Shown piece after piece: positions 1 through 8,989 of a DNA stretch of 64,000 nucleotides. The number at the start of each line of letters is the position of its first letter. Position 1 is the stretch's first letter. The position numbers and the translations under genes are program-made. The notes beneath the pieces were generated by a model that was given only the letters and a program-made list of their open reading frames with translations, had not been told where the DNA came from and did no database searches. The DNA is from Vibrio crassostreae 9ZC13. GTDB lineage: Bacteria; Pseudomonadota; Gammaproteobacteria; Enterobacterales; Vibrionaceae. The DNA is taken from positions 327,038 to 391,037 of the forward strand of contig NZ_AJYZ02000041.1 in NCBI RefSeq assembly GCF_000272045.2, read 5' to 3'.

Positions 1-859
1 CGATTTGCGTCATTAGCGGAGCATCAACCGTTGCACCAGTAAACTCAAGACGCACCAGCGGGTAGCTGCTGTTTACGCGAGTCTCTTGCAAACGTGCTTG
101 GTAATCTTCAGGGATCGTCAGATCCAACGTTGAGCGAATAAACTGATGCGCTAGCTCTGTCTTCGGATGAGCAAAGATGTCACCGACTGTACCTTTCTCT
201 ACCAATTCACCGCCGCCAATGATCGCAACCTCGTGACAAATGCTTTTAACCACATCCATCTCGTGTGTAATAAGCAGGATAGTGATGTTCAGCTTGCGGT
301 TGATTTCACGCAGCAGCTCAAGGATAGATTGAGTTGTTGCTGGATCCAATGCGCTGGTGGCTTCATCACATAGCAGTACTTTCGGGTCAGAGGCCAGTGC
401 GCGAGCAATCGCCACACGCTGCTTTTGACCACCACTTAGGTTTGCCGGGTAGGTGTCACGCTTATCAGCAAGGCCAACCAGTTCAAGTAACTCGCTGACT
501 TTCGCTTCAATAATCGCTTTATCTTTACCAGCAAGTTCTAGAGGCAGTGCTACATTGTTAAATACAGTACGAGAAGACAGCAGGTTGAAGTGTTGGAATA
601 TCATGCCGATGTTACGGCGCGCTTCGCTAAGTTCTGATTTGCTGAGTTTTGTTAGGTCGATACCGTCAACAATCACTTCACCAGAGGTCGGAGCTTCCAA
701 CATATTTACACAACGGATCAGGGTACTTTTGCCTGCACCAGAAGAGCCGATGACTCCAAAGATTTGACCTTGAGGAATGTGGAGGTTGATATCAATTAAG
801 GCATTGATTTCTTTAGTGCCTTGATAAAAAACCTTGTTGACTTGATTCACTTTAATCAT
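1..859 (-). CDS. metN: Methionine ABC transporter ATP-binding protein MetN (3' end beyond window)
   Basis: ATPase of the MetNIQ D/L-methionine importer, working on the cytoplasmic face of the inner membrane. The reverse-strand reading frame starts at the ATG at 859-857. It shows Walker A (GSSGAGKST, residues 38-46), the ABC signature LSGGQKQR, Walker B (VLLCDEAT) and the switch histidine in THEMD. About 286 codons are visible; the family is about 340 residues, so the C-terminal NIL substrate-sensing domain is cut by the window edge. metI and metQ should follow outside the window. Tandem MetJ-type boxes lie upstream at 958-981, so methionine/SAM repression is likely. Confidence 0.96.
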   Translation of the reverse strand, partial: MIKVNQVNKVFYQGTKEINALIDINLHIPQGQIFGVIGSSGAGKSTLIRCVNMLEAPTSGEVIVDGIDLTKLSKSELSEARRNIGMIFQHFNLLSSRTVFNNVALPLELAGKDKAIIEAKVSELLELVGLADKRDTYPANLSGGQKQRVAIARALASDPKVLLCDEATSALDPATTQSILELLREINRKLNITILLITHEMDVVKSICHEVAIIGGGELVEKGTVGDIFAHPKTELAHQFIRSTLDLTIPEDYQARLQETRVNSSYPLVRLEFTGATVDAPLMTQI

Positions 860-919
860 AGAGAAACCCGTGCAGGTAGAACAGAATAATATGTCGATAG
901 CTCGCTCGATTTACAGACG

Positions 920-948
920 ATGCTATGGTGTTCTATGATCTAAGTCAA
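920..948 (-). promoter_or_regulatory. Probable sigma-70 promoter of metN
   Basis: Read on the reverse strand, TTGACT (948-943) and TAGCAT (925-920) are separated by exactly 17 bases. This places a transcription start roughly 50-55 bases upstream of the metN ATG. The MetJ-type boxes lie just upstream of the -35 element. Confidence 0.55.
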
Positions 949-957
949 TAGATATTT

Positions 958-981
958 TTACGTCTAGACGGCTAAACGTCG
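958..981. promoter_or_regulatory. Tandem MetJ operator (three met boxes)
   Basis: Three adjoining 8-base units, TTACGTCT, AGACGGCT and AAACGTCG, match the met-box consensus AGACGTCT at 6, 7 and 6 of 8 positions. MetJ binds such tandem boxes cooperatively with S-adenosylmethionine. The array sits about 100 bases upstream of metN, a classical MetJ target, and also upstream of the divergent gmhB. Confidence 0.75.
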
Positions 982-1066
982 ATTGTATGGCTAAGCTAGA
1001 AACAAATCGTTAACGAACGCAAAACTAAATAGATAGTGATGAAGCAAATAAAGCGTGTAATAATTA

Positions 1067-1651
1067 ATGATTAATAGAGAGTTGATAGAGAACAAAATTT
1101 TGTCTAAACCTGCTGTTTTTTTAGATCGTGATGGAGTGATTAACGTTGATCACGGCTACGTACATGATGAGCATGACTTTGAATACATCGATGGTGTGTT
1201 TGAAGCGGCGAAAGCGTTTAAAGATATGGGTTATTTATTGGTGCTAGTGACCAACCAATCTGGTATTGCTCGCGGCATGTTTAGTGAAGACCGTTTTCTT
1301 TCTTTAACGCAGTGGATGGATTGGAACTTTGTTGATAATGGTGTCGAGCTCGATGGCATTTATTACTGTCCTCACCACGCTGAGCACGGTATTGGTGACT
1401 ACAAGCAAGATTGTGAATGTCGTAAGCCAAAGCCAGGCATGTTCATTTCTGCTCGTGACTTTCTGAAGATTGATATGGCTAACTCGGTCATGATCGGCGA
1501 TAAAGCGGAAGACATGATGGCTGCAGAAGCAGCAGGTGTTGGTACTAAAGTCTTGGTAAGAACGGGTAAACCCATCACTGAAAAAGGTGAAGCGTTGGCT
1601 AGCGTGGTACTTGATAGCATTAAAGACGTACCCGCTTTCTTAAAAGGCTAA
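1067..1651 (+). CDS. gmhB: D-glycero-beta-D-manno-heptose 1,7-bisphosphate 7-phosphatase GmhB
   Basis: HAD-superfamily phosphatase that removes the C7 phosphate in ADP-heptose synthesis for the LPS inner core. The catalytic DRDG motif has Asp20 and Asp22 (numbered from the ATG), followed by the TNQSG motif. The zinc loop shows CPHH and, further on, CECRKPKPG, both hallmarks of GmhB. The ATG at 1067 has little ribosome-binding sequence. A TTG at 1100, preceded by GATAGAG and giving an N-terminus [12 protein letters not shown], fits family length better and may be the true start. Divergent from metN; the pathway partner gmhA lies at 58169. Confidence 0.95.
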   Translation: MINRELIENKILSKPAVFLDRDGVINVDHGYVHDEHDFEYIDGVFEAAKAFKDMGYLLVLVTNQSGIARGMFSEDRFLSLTQWMDWNFVDNGVELDGIYYCPHHAEHGIGDYKQDCECRKPKPGMFISARDFLKIDMANSVMIGDKAEDMMAAEAAGVGTKVLVRTGKPITEKGEALASVVLDSIKDVPAFLKG

Positions 1652-1763
1652 ACGTTTTATTTATCACTAAGGTATGGACCTATCATTAGGCACTTACATT
1701 AGGTTTGTTCGAACCTGTGAATAGGCTAAGTGTCGTTGACTATATAAAGATGAGGAACGAAGT

Positions 1764-2105
1764 ATGAAAGCTATGTTGGTAGCATCTCTATGTACAGTAG
1801 CATTGGTTGGGTGCTCTAAATCAGCAGCCCCTGAGACTGATAGCGCAACATCGAATGATCAATTCGCGACTTATCAATGTGAGTCTGACGTCTCGTTTGA
1901 TGTGTCTTACCTTGATAATGAAAAAGCGGTACTACGCTTGCCTGATAATGAATACCGCCTGACTCAAGTTCCAGCGGGCTCAGGAACCAAATACATCTTA
2001 GATGATGGCACTTCAGAGATGATTAACAGCATCACTTTGCGCACGAAAGGTGACAATGCGCGTCTAGAACTTGGTCGCGTAGTCTATCGAAATTGCCAAA
2101 AGTAA
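1764..2105 (+). CDS. MliC-like C-type lysozyme inhibitor lipoprotein
   Basis: A 113-residue protein with a signal peptide ending in a lipobox (VALVGC, lipidated Cys17), so an exported lipoprotein. After a short Ser/Ala/Thr linker, the domain has Y-x-C early, a GSGxxY segment mid-domain and a closing segment TKGDNARLELG...YRNC, matching the MliC/PliC fold in which the two cysteines form a disulfide. Members of that family block host or competitor c-type lysozyme. Assignment is by motif pattern only. It stands alone, with a Shine-Dalgarno sequence (GAGGAA) and its own terminator at 2142-2170. Confidence 0.75.
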   Translation: MKAMLVASLCTVALVGCSKSAAPETDSATSNDQFATYQCESDVSFDVSYLDNEKAVLRLPDNEYRLTQVPAGSGTKYILDDGTSEMINSITLRTKGDNARLELGRVVYRNCQK

Positions 2106-2141
2106 GTCATAGTAAGAACTGCTAGTATTTACAAACAGTTA

Positions 2142-2170
2142 AGTGAGGGAATCTACCCTCACTTTTTCTT
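2142..2170 (+). terminator. Rho-independent terminator after the MliC-like gene
   Basis: Perfect 8-bp stem AGTGAGGG/CCCTCACT with a 6-base loop, followed by TTTTTCTT. It overlaps the upstream GTG that would extend treR in frame, which argues against that longer start. Confidence 0.85.
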
Positions 2171-2196
2171 CTCTTCCCTTTAACGTTAGACTTTTT

Positions 2197-3141
2197 ATGA
2201 GCAAAAAACTCACTATTCTTGATATTGCAAAGCTGTCCGGTGTTGGTAAGTCAACCGTATCACGCGTTCTGACCAATGATCCAAAAGTGAAACCTGAAAC
2301 CCGTGAAAGGGTAGAAAGAGTAATTCAAGAATCTGGGTACACGCCTTCAAAGTCTGCGCAATCGATGCGCGGTGGCAGCCAAAAAGTCATCGGCGTGATT
2401 ATCTCTCGTTTGGACTCTCCCTCTGAAAACAAAGCCGTTAGCACGATGCTGGCCGAGTTGTATCGAGCGGATTACGATGTCGTGATCATGGAAAGCCAAC
2501 TTGATAGAGATAAAGCCAATGAGCACCTGCAAGTTCTAAAGCGTCGTAACGTTGATGGCATTATTGTATTTGGTTTTACTGACTGCGATATTCCGGCAAT
2601 CGAAGCTTGGGAACACAAAGCGGTGGTGATTGCTCTGGATACCGAGAACGTGACGTCGATTAACTATGATAACCAACAGGTGATCAATAGTGCGTTGGTG
2701 CATTTATCGGATCAAGGGATCTCTGACGTTGGCTTTATCGGGGTTGATCCTAGTGATAAATCAACCGGTGAACTGCGTCTTAAGGCTTATCTCGATTGGT
2801 GTGAAAACACAGGTTCAGTGGCAAACTATCGTACTGGTCAACTTCATCACGAAAGTGCTTATCAGCTGGTGGATGAGGTGTTAACTCCCGCGACTCAAGC
2901 GATCGTTTGTGCCAGTGATACGCTGGCTCTTGGTGTAATCAAGCGTCTGCAAGAACTACAACGTGAAGATGTGGTCGTCACTGGCGTTGGTGGTAATGAT
3001 CTTCTCTCTTTCTTATTCCCACGAGTATTTAGCATTGATCCTGGTTACCAATCTGCAGGTAAGTTGGCTGCTAATCTATTGATCTCTCAGCTTTTAGGCA
3101 ATTCAGAGATCTCTCATCATACGCAATCTCCTATTCTATAA
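2197..3141 (+). CDS. treR: Trehalose operon repressor TreR (LacI family)
   Basis: LacI/GalR-type repressor of 314 residues. An N-terminal helix-turn-helix (LTILDIAKLSGVGKSTVSRVL, residues 4-24) and hinge are followed by a periplasmic-binding-protein-like effector domain; in TreR the inducer is trehalose 6-phosphate. I chose ATG 2197, which gives MSKKLTILDIAKL, over an in-frame GTG at 2143 because that GTG lies inside the preceding gene's terminator. It is immediately upstream of treB and treC in the same orientation. Two palindromes resembling its operator lie between treR and treB. Confidence 0.95.
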   Translation: MSKKLTILDIAKLSGVGKSTVSRVLTNDPKVKPETRERVERVIQESGYTPSKSAQSMRGGSQKVIGVIISRLDSPSENKAVSTMLAELYRADYDVVIMESQLDRDKANEHLQVLKRRNVDGIIVFGFTDCDIPAIEAWEHKAVVIALDTENVTSINYDNQQVINSALVHLSDQGISDVGFIGVDPSDKSTGELRLKAYLDWCENTGSVANYRTGQLHHESAYQLVDEVLTPATQAIVCASDTLALGVIKRLQELQREDVVVTGVGGNDLLSFLFPRVFSIDPGYQSAGKLAANLLISQLLGNSEISHHTQSPIL

Positions 3142-3203
3142 TCCACTCAATTAAGCGAAATTGAACGGCTTAGATTAAAATTAGAGTGTGATCTCTTTCA
3201 ATT

Positions 3204-3221
3204 AATGGGATTGTTCCCATT
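3204..3221. promoter_or_regulatory. Putative TreR operator 1
   Basis: Inverted repeat AATGGGA-N4-TCCCATT between treR and treB. Its core is shared with a second palindrome at 3261-3274. Confidence 0.7.
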
Positions 3222-3245
3222 TTAATTTATCATTCATACGGGCAT

Positions 3246-3251
3246 TATAAT
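3246..3251 (+). promoter_or_regulatory. Candidate -10 element of the treBC promoter
   Basis: Perfect TATAAT between the two TreR-like palindromes. No good -35 hexamer is visible at 16-18 bases, so this promoter may depend on an activator such as CRP. The two palindromes would bracket bound polymerase. Confidence 0.45.
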
Positions 3252-3260
3252 AACCGTAAT

Positions 3261-3274
3261 TGGGAATGTTCCCA
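3261..3274. promoter_or_regulatory. Putative TreR operator 2
   Basis: Inverted repeat TGGGAATGTTCCCA, same half-site as the palindrome at 3204-3221. Centre-to-centre spacing is about 55 bases. Confidence 0.75.
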
Positions 3275-3346
3275 TAAATCTAAGTCTGAGTGATTATAGC
3301 TTGCATGGTTTAGATGAGTAATTGAATGAAACCAGGGTGGGGTAGT

Positions 3347-4771
3347 ATGAGTAAGATAGCGAAGCAAGACGTTGCGCGTCTTATCGAGTTAGTCGGTGGT
3401 AAAGAAAACATTGCGAGTGTCAGCCACTGTCTGACTCGACTGCGTTTTGTATTGAACGATACAGAGCAGGCCAACAAAGCTGAACTCGAAAAACTGAAGC
3501 TAGTAAAAGGCTGTTTTACTAATGCAGGCCAATTCCAAGTTGTGATTGGCACTGAAGTTGATGAAGTGTACGCACTTCTGATTGAACAGACAGGTAAAGA
3601 GGCATCATCAAAAGATGAGGCGAAGCTGGCTGCTCGTCAAAACATGAACTTCCTTGAGCGTGGTATCTCCCATTTAGCCGAAATTTTCGTACCACTGCTG
3701 CCTGCCATCATTACAGGTGGTTTGATTCTTGGTTTCCGTAATGTGATTGGCGACATTCGCATGTTCGACGGCAAAACCCTCGTTGAAATCAGTCAATTCT
3801 GGGCAACCGTTCACTCTTTCTTATGGTTGATCGGCGAAGCTATTTTCTTCTTCCTACCGGTTGGCGTGTGTTGGGCTACGGTTAAGAAGCTTGGCGGAAC
3901 CCCTATTTTGGGTATCACGCTCGGTGTGACCTTAGTTTCACCACAACTCATGAACGCATACATGATAGGTAAATCGGTACCTGAGGTATGGGATTTTGGG
4001 CTGTTCGTGATTGAGAAGGTCGGTTATCAGGCTCAGGTGATCCCAGCGATGTTAGCGGGTGTGGCTTTGGCGTTCATTGAAACCAATCTTAAGCGTATCG
4101 TCCCTGCTTACTTGTACCTAGTGGTTGTGCCATTTGTATCGATTATTTTGTCTGTGATTCTAGCGCACGCTTTCATTGGCCCATTCGGTCGTATGTTAGG
4201 CGATGGTGTGGCATTCGCGGCTAAAGCTGCAATGACAGGTGATTTTGCGATTCTTGGTTCAGTGGTTTTTGGTTTCCTATACGCACCTTTGGTTATCACG
4301 GGTATTCACCACACCACCAACGCGGTGGATCTGCAACTGATGCAAGACTTAGGCGGGACACCAATTTGGCCTTTGATTGCACTATCAAACATTGCACAAG
4401 CATCGGCAGTAGTCGGCATCATTATCTTGAGTAAGCGTGAAGGTGAACGAGATATCTCGGTTCCTGCGGCAATCTCAGCCTACTTAGGTGTAACAGAGCC
4501 TGCGATGTACGGTATTAACCTTAAATACAAATTCCCAATGCTGAGCGCAATGATTGGTAGTGCTGTTGCAGCCGCAATCTGTGGTAGCGCGGGTGTGATG
4601 GCGAATGGTATCGGTGTCGGCGGCTTGCCGGGCATCCTATCGATTCAACCTCAATATTGGTCGATTTACCTAGTCGCGATGCTGGTGGCGATAGTACTGC
4701 CTATCACGCTAACCCTGTTTTTCTACAAGCGAGCCCAATCCAAGGGTGAGTTAGAAACCGCGAACGCGTAA
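3347..4771 (+). CDS. treB: PTS trehalose-specific EIIBC component TreB
   Basis: Inner-membrane permease of the phosphotransferase system that takes up trehalose and releases trehalose 6-phosphate. The N-terminal EIIB domain carries the phosphorylated cysteine Cys28 in SVSHCLTRLRF. The rest is a polytopic EIIC domain with the GIHHTTNAVD and VTEPAMYGIN segments typical of glucose-family sugars. Length 474 residues. The start at 3347 is preceded by AGGGTGGGG; an upstream in-frame ATG at 3326 lacks such a site. No EIIA is encoded here, so the general glucose EIIA (Crr) would serve, as known for E. coli TreB. Confidence 0.97.
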   Translation: MSKIAKQDVARLIELVGGKENIASVSHCLTRLRFVLNDTEQANKAELEKLKLVKGCFTNAGQFQVVIGTEVDEVYALLIEQTGKEASSKDEAKLAARQNMNFLERGISHLAEIFVPLLPAIITGGLILGFRNVIGDIRMFDGKTLVEISQFWATVHSFLWLIGEAIFFFLPVGVCWATVKKLGGTPILGITLGVTLVSPQLMNAYMIGKSVPEVWDFGLFVIEKVGYQAQVIPAMLAGVALAFIETNLKRIVPAYLYLVVVPFVSIILSVILAHAFIGPFGRMLGDGVAFAAKAAMTGDFAILGSVVFGFLYAPLVITGIHHTTNAVDLQLMQDLGGTPIWPLIALSNIAQASAVVGIIILSKREGERDISVPAAISAYLGVTEPAMYGINLKYKFPMLSAMIGSAVAAAICGSAGVMANGIGVGGLPGILSIQPQYWSIYLVAMLVAIVLPITLTLFFYKRAQSKGELETANA

Positions 4772-4781
4772 TGCATTGAAT

Positions 4782-4814
4782 AAGCGATGACTCCAAAATG
4801 AGTTATCGCTTTTT
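4782..4814 (+). terminator. Intercistronic terminator/attenuator between treB and treC
   Basis: Stem AAGCGATGACTC/GAGTTATCGCTT (one wobble) with a 6-base loop and a following T-run. It lies inside the treBC unit, so it probably reduces treC transcription relative to treB. Confidence 0.7.
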
Positions 4815-4912
4815 CTCTTAGTTATAGCTTTTTCTTTTAGTTATAACGGCTATTCGACCATGATTCACATGGTGATTTTTATTTTATATTTTCTGGTAAG
4901 TGAGTGTTAGAG

Positions 4913-6598
4913 ATGGCGATGACTGAACATGATGAAAGCTGGTGGAAAACCGCAACCATCTATCAAATCTACCCAAAGAGCTTCTGCGACAGTGGCAGTA
5001 AAGGTACTGGCGACATCAAAGGGATCATTTCGAAACTGGATTACCTCAAACATTTGAGTGTCGATGCGATTTGGCTAACCCCGGTTTACGCATCTCCTAT
5101 GATCGATAATGGTTACGATATCTCAGACTACTACGCGATTAATCCTCAATTCGGCACCATGGAAGACTTCGACTTATTGCTGTCTGAAGCGCACCAACGT
5201 GGTATCCGTATCGTGATGGATATCGTGGTAAACCACACCTCGACAGAGCATGCATGGTTTCAATCTGCTTTGGGCGACAAAAACAGCTCTTACCGCGATT
5301 ACTATATTTGGAAAGATCCCGTAGATGGTCAAGCACCAACTAACTGGCAGTCTAAGTTCGGTGGTAATGCGTGGGAACTAGATGAGGCGACTGGGCAATA
5401 CTTCCTACACTTATTCGCCAAAGAACAGGCTGACCTCAACTGGGAGAACCCGGTTGTACGTGAAGAAGTGAAAGACGTTATCAGCTTTTGGGCAGAAAAG
5501 GGCGTTGATGGTTTCCGCTTGGATGTGATCAACCTGATTTCGAAGCAGCAAGACTTTCCTAATGATGATATCGGTGATGGCCGTCGTTTCTATACCGATG
5601 GTCCACGTGTACACGAATACCTGAAAGAGATCAGCGAAGCCGTATTTCAGAAGTACGGCAGCGTGACCGTAGGCGAGATGTCTTCAACCACGTTGGAACA
5701 CTGCCAGCAATACTCAAACGTTGATAACAGTGAGCTATCGATGGTGTTTAACTTCCACCACCTTAAGGTCGATTACACCAATGGTGAGAAGTGGACTAAT
5801 GCGCCGTTTGATTTCTTACAGCTCAAGTCGATCTTCAATCATTGGCAAACAGGCTTGAACGGAAAAGGGTGGGGCGCATTGTTCTGGTGTAACCACGACC
5901 AACCGCGAGTGGTGAGCCGCTTAGGTGATGATCAGCAATATCGTGTTGAGTCGGCCAAGATGTTGGCTGCTTCTGTGCACATGATGCAAGGCACGCCTTA
6001 TATCTATCAAGGTGAAGAGATTGGTATGACCAACCCTGGCTATACTGACATCAGCCAGTATCGTGATGTTGAGAGTACCAATATGTACGACATCATGGTG
6101 AACCGTGATGGTGTGGCTCATGAAGATATGATGGCGATTTTGGCGCAGAAGTCTCGTGATAACTCTCGTACACCAATGCAATGGAACAGTGAGCCTTACG
6201 CAGGGTTCTCACAAGCTCAGCCATGGCTTGATGTAGCGAATAATTACCCTGGGATTAACGCTGAGCAAGCACTGGAAGACAAAGACTCTGTTTTTTATTT
6301 CTATAAGAGCTTGATTGAGTTACGCAAACAAGTACCAGTGATTACGGATGGCAGCTATCAAGATCTATTGCCTGAGCACCCGTCGGTATTTGCGTACTCT
6401 CGTGAGAGTGAAGGACAAACTCTGCTGTGCATTAACAACTATTATGGTGAAGAGGCTGAATGCGTTTTACCTGAACGTTTTGAGATGGCAAAGGCTAAGA
6501 GCTTGTTGTCTAATTATCAAGTGAGCGAGAGTTTAGTGGCGTCTCATCATCAAGTTTTGCAACCTTACGAGGCTCGTATTCTTTTGATTGAAGGGTAA
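4913..6598 (+). CDS. treC: Trehalose-6-phosphate hydrolase TreC (alpha,alpha-phosphotrehalase)
   Basis: Cytoplasmic GH13 enzyme that splits trehalose 6-phosphate into glucose and glucose 6-phosphate. 561 residues from ATG 4913. GH13 landmarks are MDIVVNHTS, nucleophile Asp204 in FRLDVIN, acid/base Glu255 in TVGEMSS and Asp329 in NHDQPR. Three candidate starts lie close together (GTG 4904, ATG 4913, ATG 4919); GGTAAGTGAG upstream best fits 4913. It completes the treR-treB-treC catabolic locus and ends before a strong double hairpin. Confidence 0.96.
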   Translation: MAMTEHDESWWKTATIYQIYPKSFCDSGSKGTGDIKGIISKLDYLKHLSVDAIWLTPVYASPMIDNGYDISDYYAINPQFGTMEDFDLLLSEAHQRGIRIVMDIVVNHTSTEHAWFQSALGDKNSSYRDYYIWKDPVDGQAPTNWQSKFGGNAWELDEATGQYFLHLFAKEQADLNWENPVVREEVKDVISFWAEKGVDGFRLDVINLISKQQDFPNDDIGDGRRFYTDGPRVHEYLKEISEAVFQKYGSVTVGEMSSTTLEHCQQYSNVDNSELSMVFNFHHLKVDYTNGEKWTNAPFDFLQLKSIFNHWQTGLNGKGWGALFWCNHDQPRVVSRLGDDQQYRVESAKMLAASVHMMQGTPYIYQGEEIGMTNPGYTDISQYRDVESTNMYDIMVNRDGVAHEDMMAILAQKSRDNSRTPMQWNSEPYAGFSQAQPWLDVANNYPGINAEQALEDKDSVFYFYKSLIELRKQVPVITDGSYQDLLPEHPSVFAYSRESEGQTLLCINNYYGEEAECVLPERFEMAKAKSLLSNYQVSESLVASHHQVLQPYEARILLIEG

Positions 6599-6616
6599 CC
6601 TTGTTTCATTTCAATG

Positions 6617-6650
6617 AGCCTAATTTTGATTCCCCTTAAAAGATTAGGCT
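6617..6650 (+). terminator. Weak upstream hairpin after treC
   Basis: Stem AGCCTAAT/ATTAGGCT with an 18-base loop directly upstream of the main treC terminator. It has no T-run of its own and may only protect the 3' end. Confidence 0.4.
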
Positions 6651-6655
6651 TCTAC

Positions 6656-6688
6656 AAAGGCTTTGGAGTGCTTCCCAAAGCCTTTTTT
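6656..6688 (+). terminator. Rho-independent terminator of treC
   Basis: Perfect 11-bp stem AAAGGCTTTGG/CCAAAGCCTTT with an 8-base loop, ending in a T6 run. Confidence 0.9.
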
Positions 6689-6779
6689 GTTTTAGTGATG
6701 GCTGGAATATCGTGCCTCGAGTCTACTTGCTAGAAGTTTGAGCATCGAGTGCCAGCAACGACAGAGCAGGTAATGAACT

Positions 6780-7382
6780 TTAAGACGCGTAATTCACCGA
6801 GTAGCGAGTTGGTTTGTGGTTCATTGCCAATACGATGTTCAATACTGCGGTGCCTAATACAGATACGGCAATCACCCAAGGTGACACGAAGAAGAACGAT
6901 GCAAACAGAATACACGCATCAATACCCATTTGTGTTTTGCCTACCGAGATACCGTAGCGGTCTTGGATAAACAAGCACAGTACGTTGAAGCCACCCAGAC
7001 TTGAGCGGTGACGGAATAGGATTAGCATACCTAAGCCCATTAGTAAGCCGCCGGCAACAGCACAATAGATCTCGTTATGAACTTCTAGCGAGATAACTAA
7101 GTATAAATGATCGGCAAACACAGACACTAAAGCACCAGAAATCGCACTGCTAATAGCAAAGCTACGGCCGAATCGTTTCCATGCTAATAAATAGAATGGA
7201 CAATTGGCAACAAAGTACAAAATACCAAAGGTTACAGGCAAGAATTGACTCAAAAGCAGAGCCAAGCCAGTAGTGCCCCCGGTAAGCAGGTTCGCTGACT
7301 GTAAAAAGAAGACGCCTAACGCCACTAAAAACGTGCCAGTGAGAATCGCTACCCAATCTTCTTTACGTGAGTGTTTTTCCAT
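6780..7382 (-). CDS. YitT family membrane protein
   Basis: A 200-residue integral membrane protein with about five or six hydrophobic segments. It matches the YitT/DUF161 family: an early GxFLVALGVxFLQ segment, then LTGGTTGLALLL, and a later HRSSLGGFNVLCLFIQ segment followed by GISVGKTQM. It lacks the C-terminal DUF2179 domain of Bacillus members, leaving only the membrane part. Function is not established for this family and I infer only an integral-membrane role. It is divergent from glyA and convergent with treC. Confidence 0.85.
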   Translation of the reverse strand: MEKHSRKEDWVAILTGTFLVALGVFFLQSANLLTGGTTGLALLLSQFLPVTFGILYFVANCPFYLLAWKRFGRSFAISSAISGALVSVFADHLYLVISLEVHNEIYCAVAGGLLMGLGMLILFRHRSSLGGFNVLCLFIQDRYGISVGKTQMGIDACILFASFFFVSPWVIAVSVLGTAVLNIVLAMNHKPTRYSVNYAS

Positions 7383-7729
7383 CGTTTTTATAATTACCTA
7401 ACCAATAAAGGCGTGCATAGTAGAGAAAAACCTTAGCTTTCGGTAGCTTGAGGGGCAAAATTAAGGTAAACCTATGTAATCTGCGTTTTACAGGGTGTAA
7501 AGCGTAAAATTGACAGTAAGCGCCATCTTTGGTTGGATAAGCCAAATAACCATGATGAATCTTATTTGTGATTATGAAAAAACTGCATGATAAAATTGCA
7601 ATTAGCTCTTTATGACCTAGATCAAATTATGTAGAATGCGTCACATCAAAACGGTGACGGAAACGTTTGCTTTCGGTCGTTGTGTGGTTTTTTTGAAACT
7701 TTCAGTACAATCTGAGTCAGGAGATACAG
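7383..7729. promoter_or_regulatory. Divergent control region between the yitT-like gene and glyA
   Basis: 347 bases without a convincing gene. It holds a PurR-type box (7657-7672), an imperfect CRP/FNR-like palindrome (TATGA-N6-TCAAA, 7611-7626), a possible glyA -10 hexamer (TAGAAT, 7632-7637) and the glyA ribosome-binding site (CAGGAG) near 7720. I see no glycine riboswitch fold. Confidence 0.5.
7657..7672. promoter_or_regulatory. PurR operator upstream of glyA
   Basis: ACGGAAACGTTTGCTT matches the degenerate PurR consensus ANGCAANCGNTTNCNT at all but one fixed position. It lies 58-73 bases upstream of the glyA ATG and downstream of the candidate -10 (7632-7637). glyA is a known PurR target in enterics. 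Confidence 0.78.
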
Positions 7730-8980
7730 ATGCTTAAGCGTGACATGAACATTGCTGATTACGATGCGGATCTATTCGCAGCTATCCAAGAAGAAACTCT
7801 TCGTCAGGAAGAGCACATCGAACTTATCGCTTCAGAAAACTACACAAGCCCACGTGTAATGGAAGCTCAAGGTTCTCAACTTACAAACAAATACGCTGAA
7901 GGCTACCCAGGTAAGCGTTACTACGGTGGTTGTGAGTACGTAGACAAAGTTGAAACTCTAGCAATTGAACGTGCATGTGAACTATTTGGTGCAGAGTACG
8001 CAAACGTACAGCCTCACTCAGGTTCTCAAGCAAACAACGCTGTATACATGGCACTACTAAATGCAGGCGATACGGTTCTAGGTATGAGCCTTGCGCACGG
8101 TGGCCACCTAACTCACGGTTCTCCAGTAAACTTCTCTGGTAAGCTTTACAACATCATTCCTTACGGTATCGATGAAGCGGGTCAAATCGATTACGAAGAG
8201 ATGGAAGCGCTAGCTATCGAGCACAAGCCTAAGATGATCATCGGTGGTTTCTCAGCTTACTCTCAAGTTTGTGATTGGAAGCGCATGCGTGAAATCGCTG
8301 ACAAAGTAGGTGCTTACTTCTTCGTAGATATGGCTCACGTTGCTGGTCTAATCGCTGCAGGCGTTTACCCGAACCCAGTTCCACACGCTCACGTTGTAAC
8401 AACAACAACGCACAAAACGCTTGCTGGTCCTCGTGGCGGTCTTATCCTTTCTAACGAAGGCGAAGATCTTTACAAGAAACTAAACTCAGCAGTATTCCCA
8501 GGCGGCCAAGGTGGTCCTCTAATGCACGTTATCGCTGGTAAAGCAGTAGCGTTCAAAGAAGCTCTAGAGCCAGAATTCAAAGAATACCAAGCTCGCGTAG
8601 TTGCTAACGCAAAAGCAATGGTTGCTGAATTCCTAGCACGCGGTTACAACATCGTTTCAGGTTCTACAGAGAACCACCTGTTCCTAGTTGACCTAATCGA
8701 CAAGGACATCACAGGTAAAGAGGCTGATGCAGCACTAGGTGCAGCGAACATCACTGTGAACAAGAACTCAGTACCAAATGATCCACGTAGCCCGTTTGTT
8801 ACTTCAGGTATCCGTATCGGTTCTCCTTCTATCACTCGTCGCGGTTTCTCAGAAGCAGACGCGAAAGAGCTAGCAGGTTGGATCTGTGACATCCTAGATA
8901 ATATGGGCGATGAGTCTGTTATCGAAGCGACTAAAGCAAAAGTACTAAATATCTGTAAGCGTCTACCGGTTTACGCTTAA
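7730..8980 (+). CDS. glyA: Serine hydroxymethyltransferase GlyA
   Basis: Cytoplasmic PLP enzyme interconverting serine and glycine while charging tetrahydrofolate with a one-carbon unit, the main C1 source for purines, thymidylate and methionine. 416 residues; the PLP lysine is Lys229 in [14 protein letters not shown], the same number as in E. coli. Also visible are HSGSQAN and the [10 protein letters not shown] segment that holds the ring. The start follows CAGGAG. Codon use is biased toward highly expressed Vibrio codons. The PurR box upstream links it to purMN further on. Confidence 0.98.
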   Translation: MLKRDMNIADYDADLFAAIQEETLRQEEHIELIASENYTSPRVMEAQGSQLTNKYAEGYPGKRYYGGCEYVDKVETLAIERACELFGAEYANVQPHSGSQANNAVYMALLNAGDTVLGMSLAHGGHLTHGSPVNFSGKLYNIIPYGIDEAGQIDYEEMEALAIEHKPKMIIGGFSAYSQVCDWKRMREIADKVGAYFFVDMAHVAGLIAAGVYPNPVPHAHVVTTTTHKTLAGPRGGLILSNEGEDLYKKLNSAVFPGGQGGPLMHVIAGKAVAFKEALEPEFKEYQARVVANAKAMVAEFLARGYNIVSGSTENHLFLVDLIDKDITGKEADAALGAANITVNKNSVPNDPRSPFVTSGIRIGSPSITRRGFSEADAKELAGWICDILDNMGDESVIEATKAKVLNICKRLPVYA

Positions 8981-8989
8981 TTTTTCTTC

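Noticed and set aside
453..767. Open frame antisense to metN
   Set aside because: Shadow of the metN coding sequence; Ser/Ala-rich composition typical of an antisense frame.
2143..2196. N-terminal extension of TreR from a GTG
   Set aside because: The codons form the stem of the upstream gene's terminator and add residues not seen in LacI-family regulators.
7383..7729. Possible glycine riboswitch upstream of glyA
   Set aside because: I found no tandem aptamer-like conserved segments or expression-platform hairpin; the region looks like a PurR-controlled promoter.
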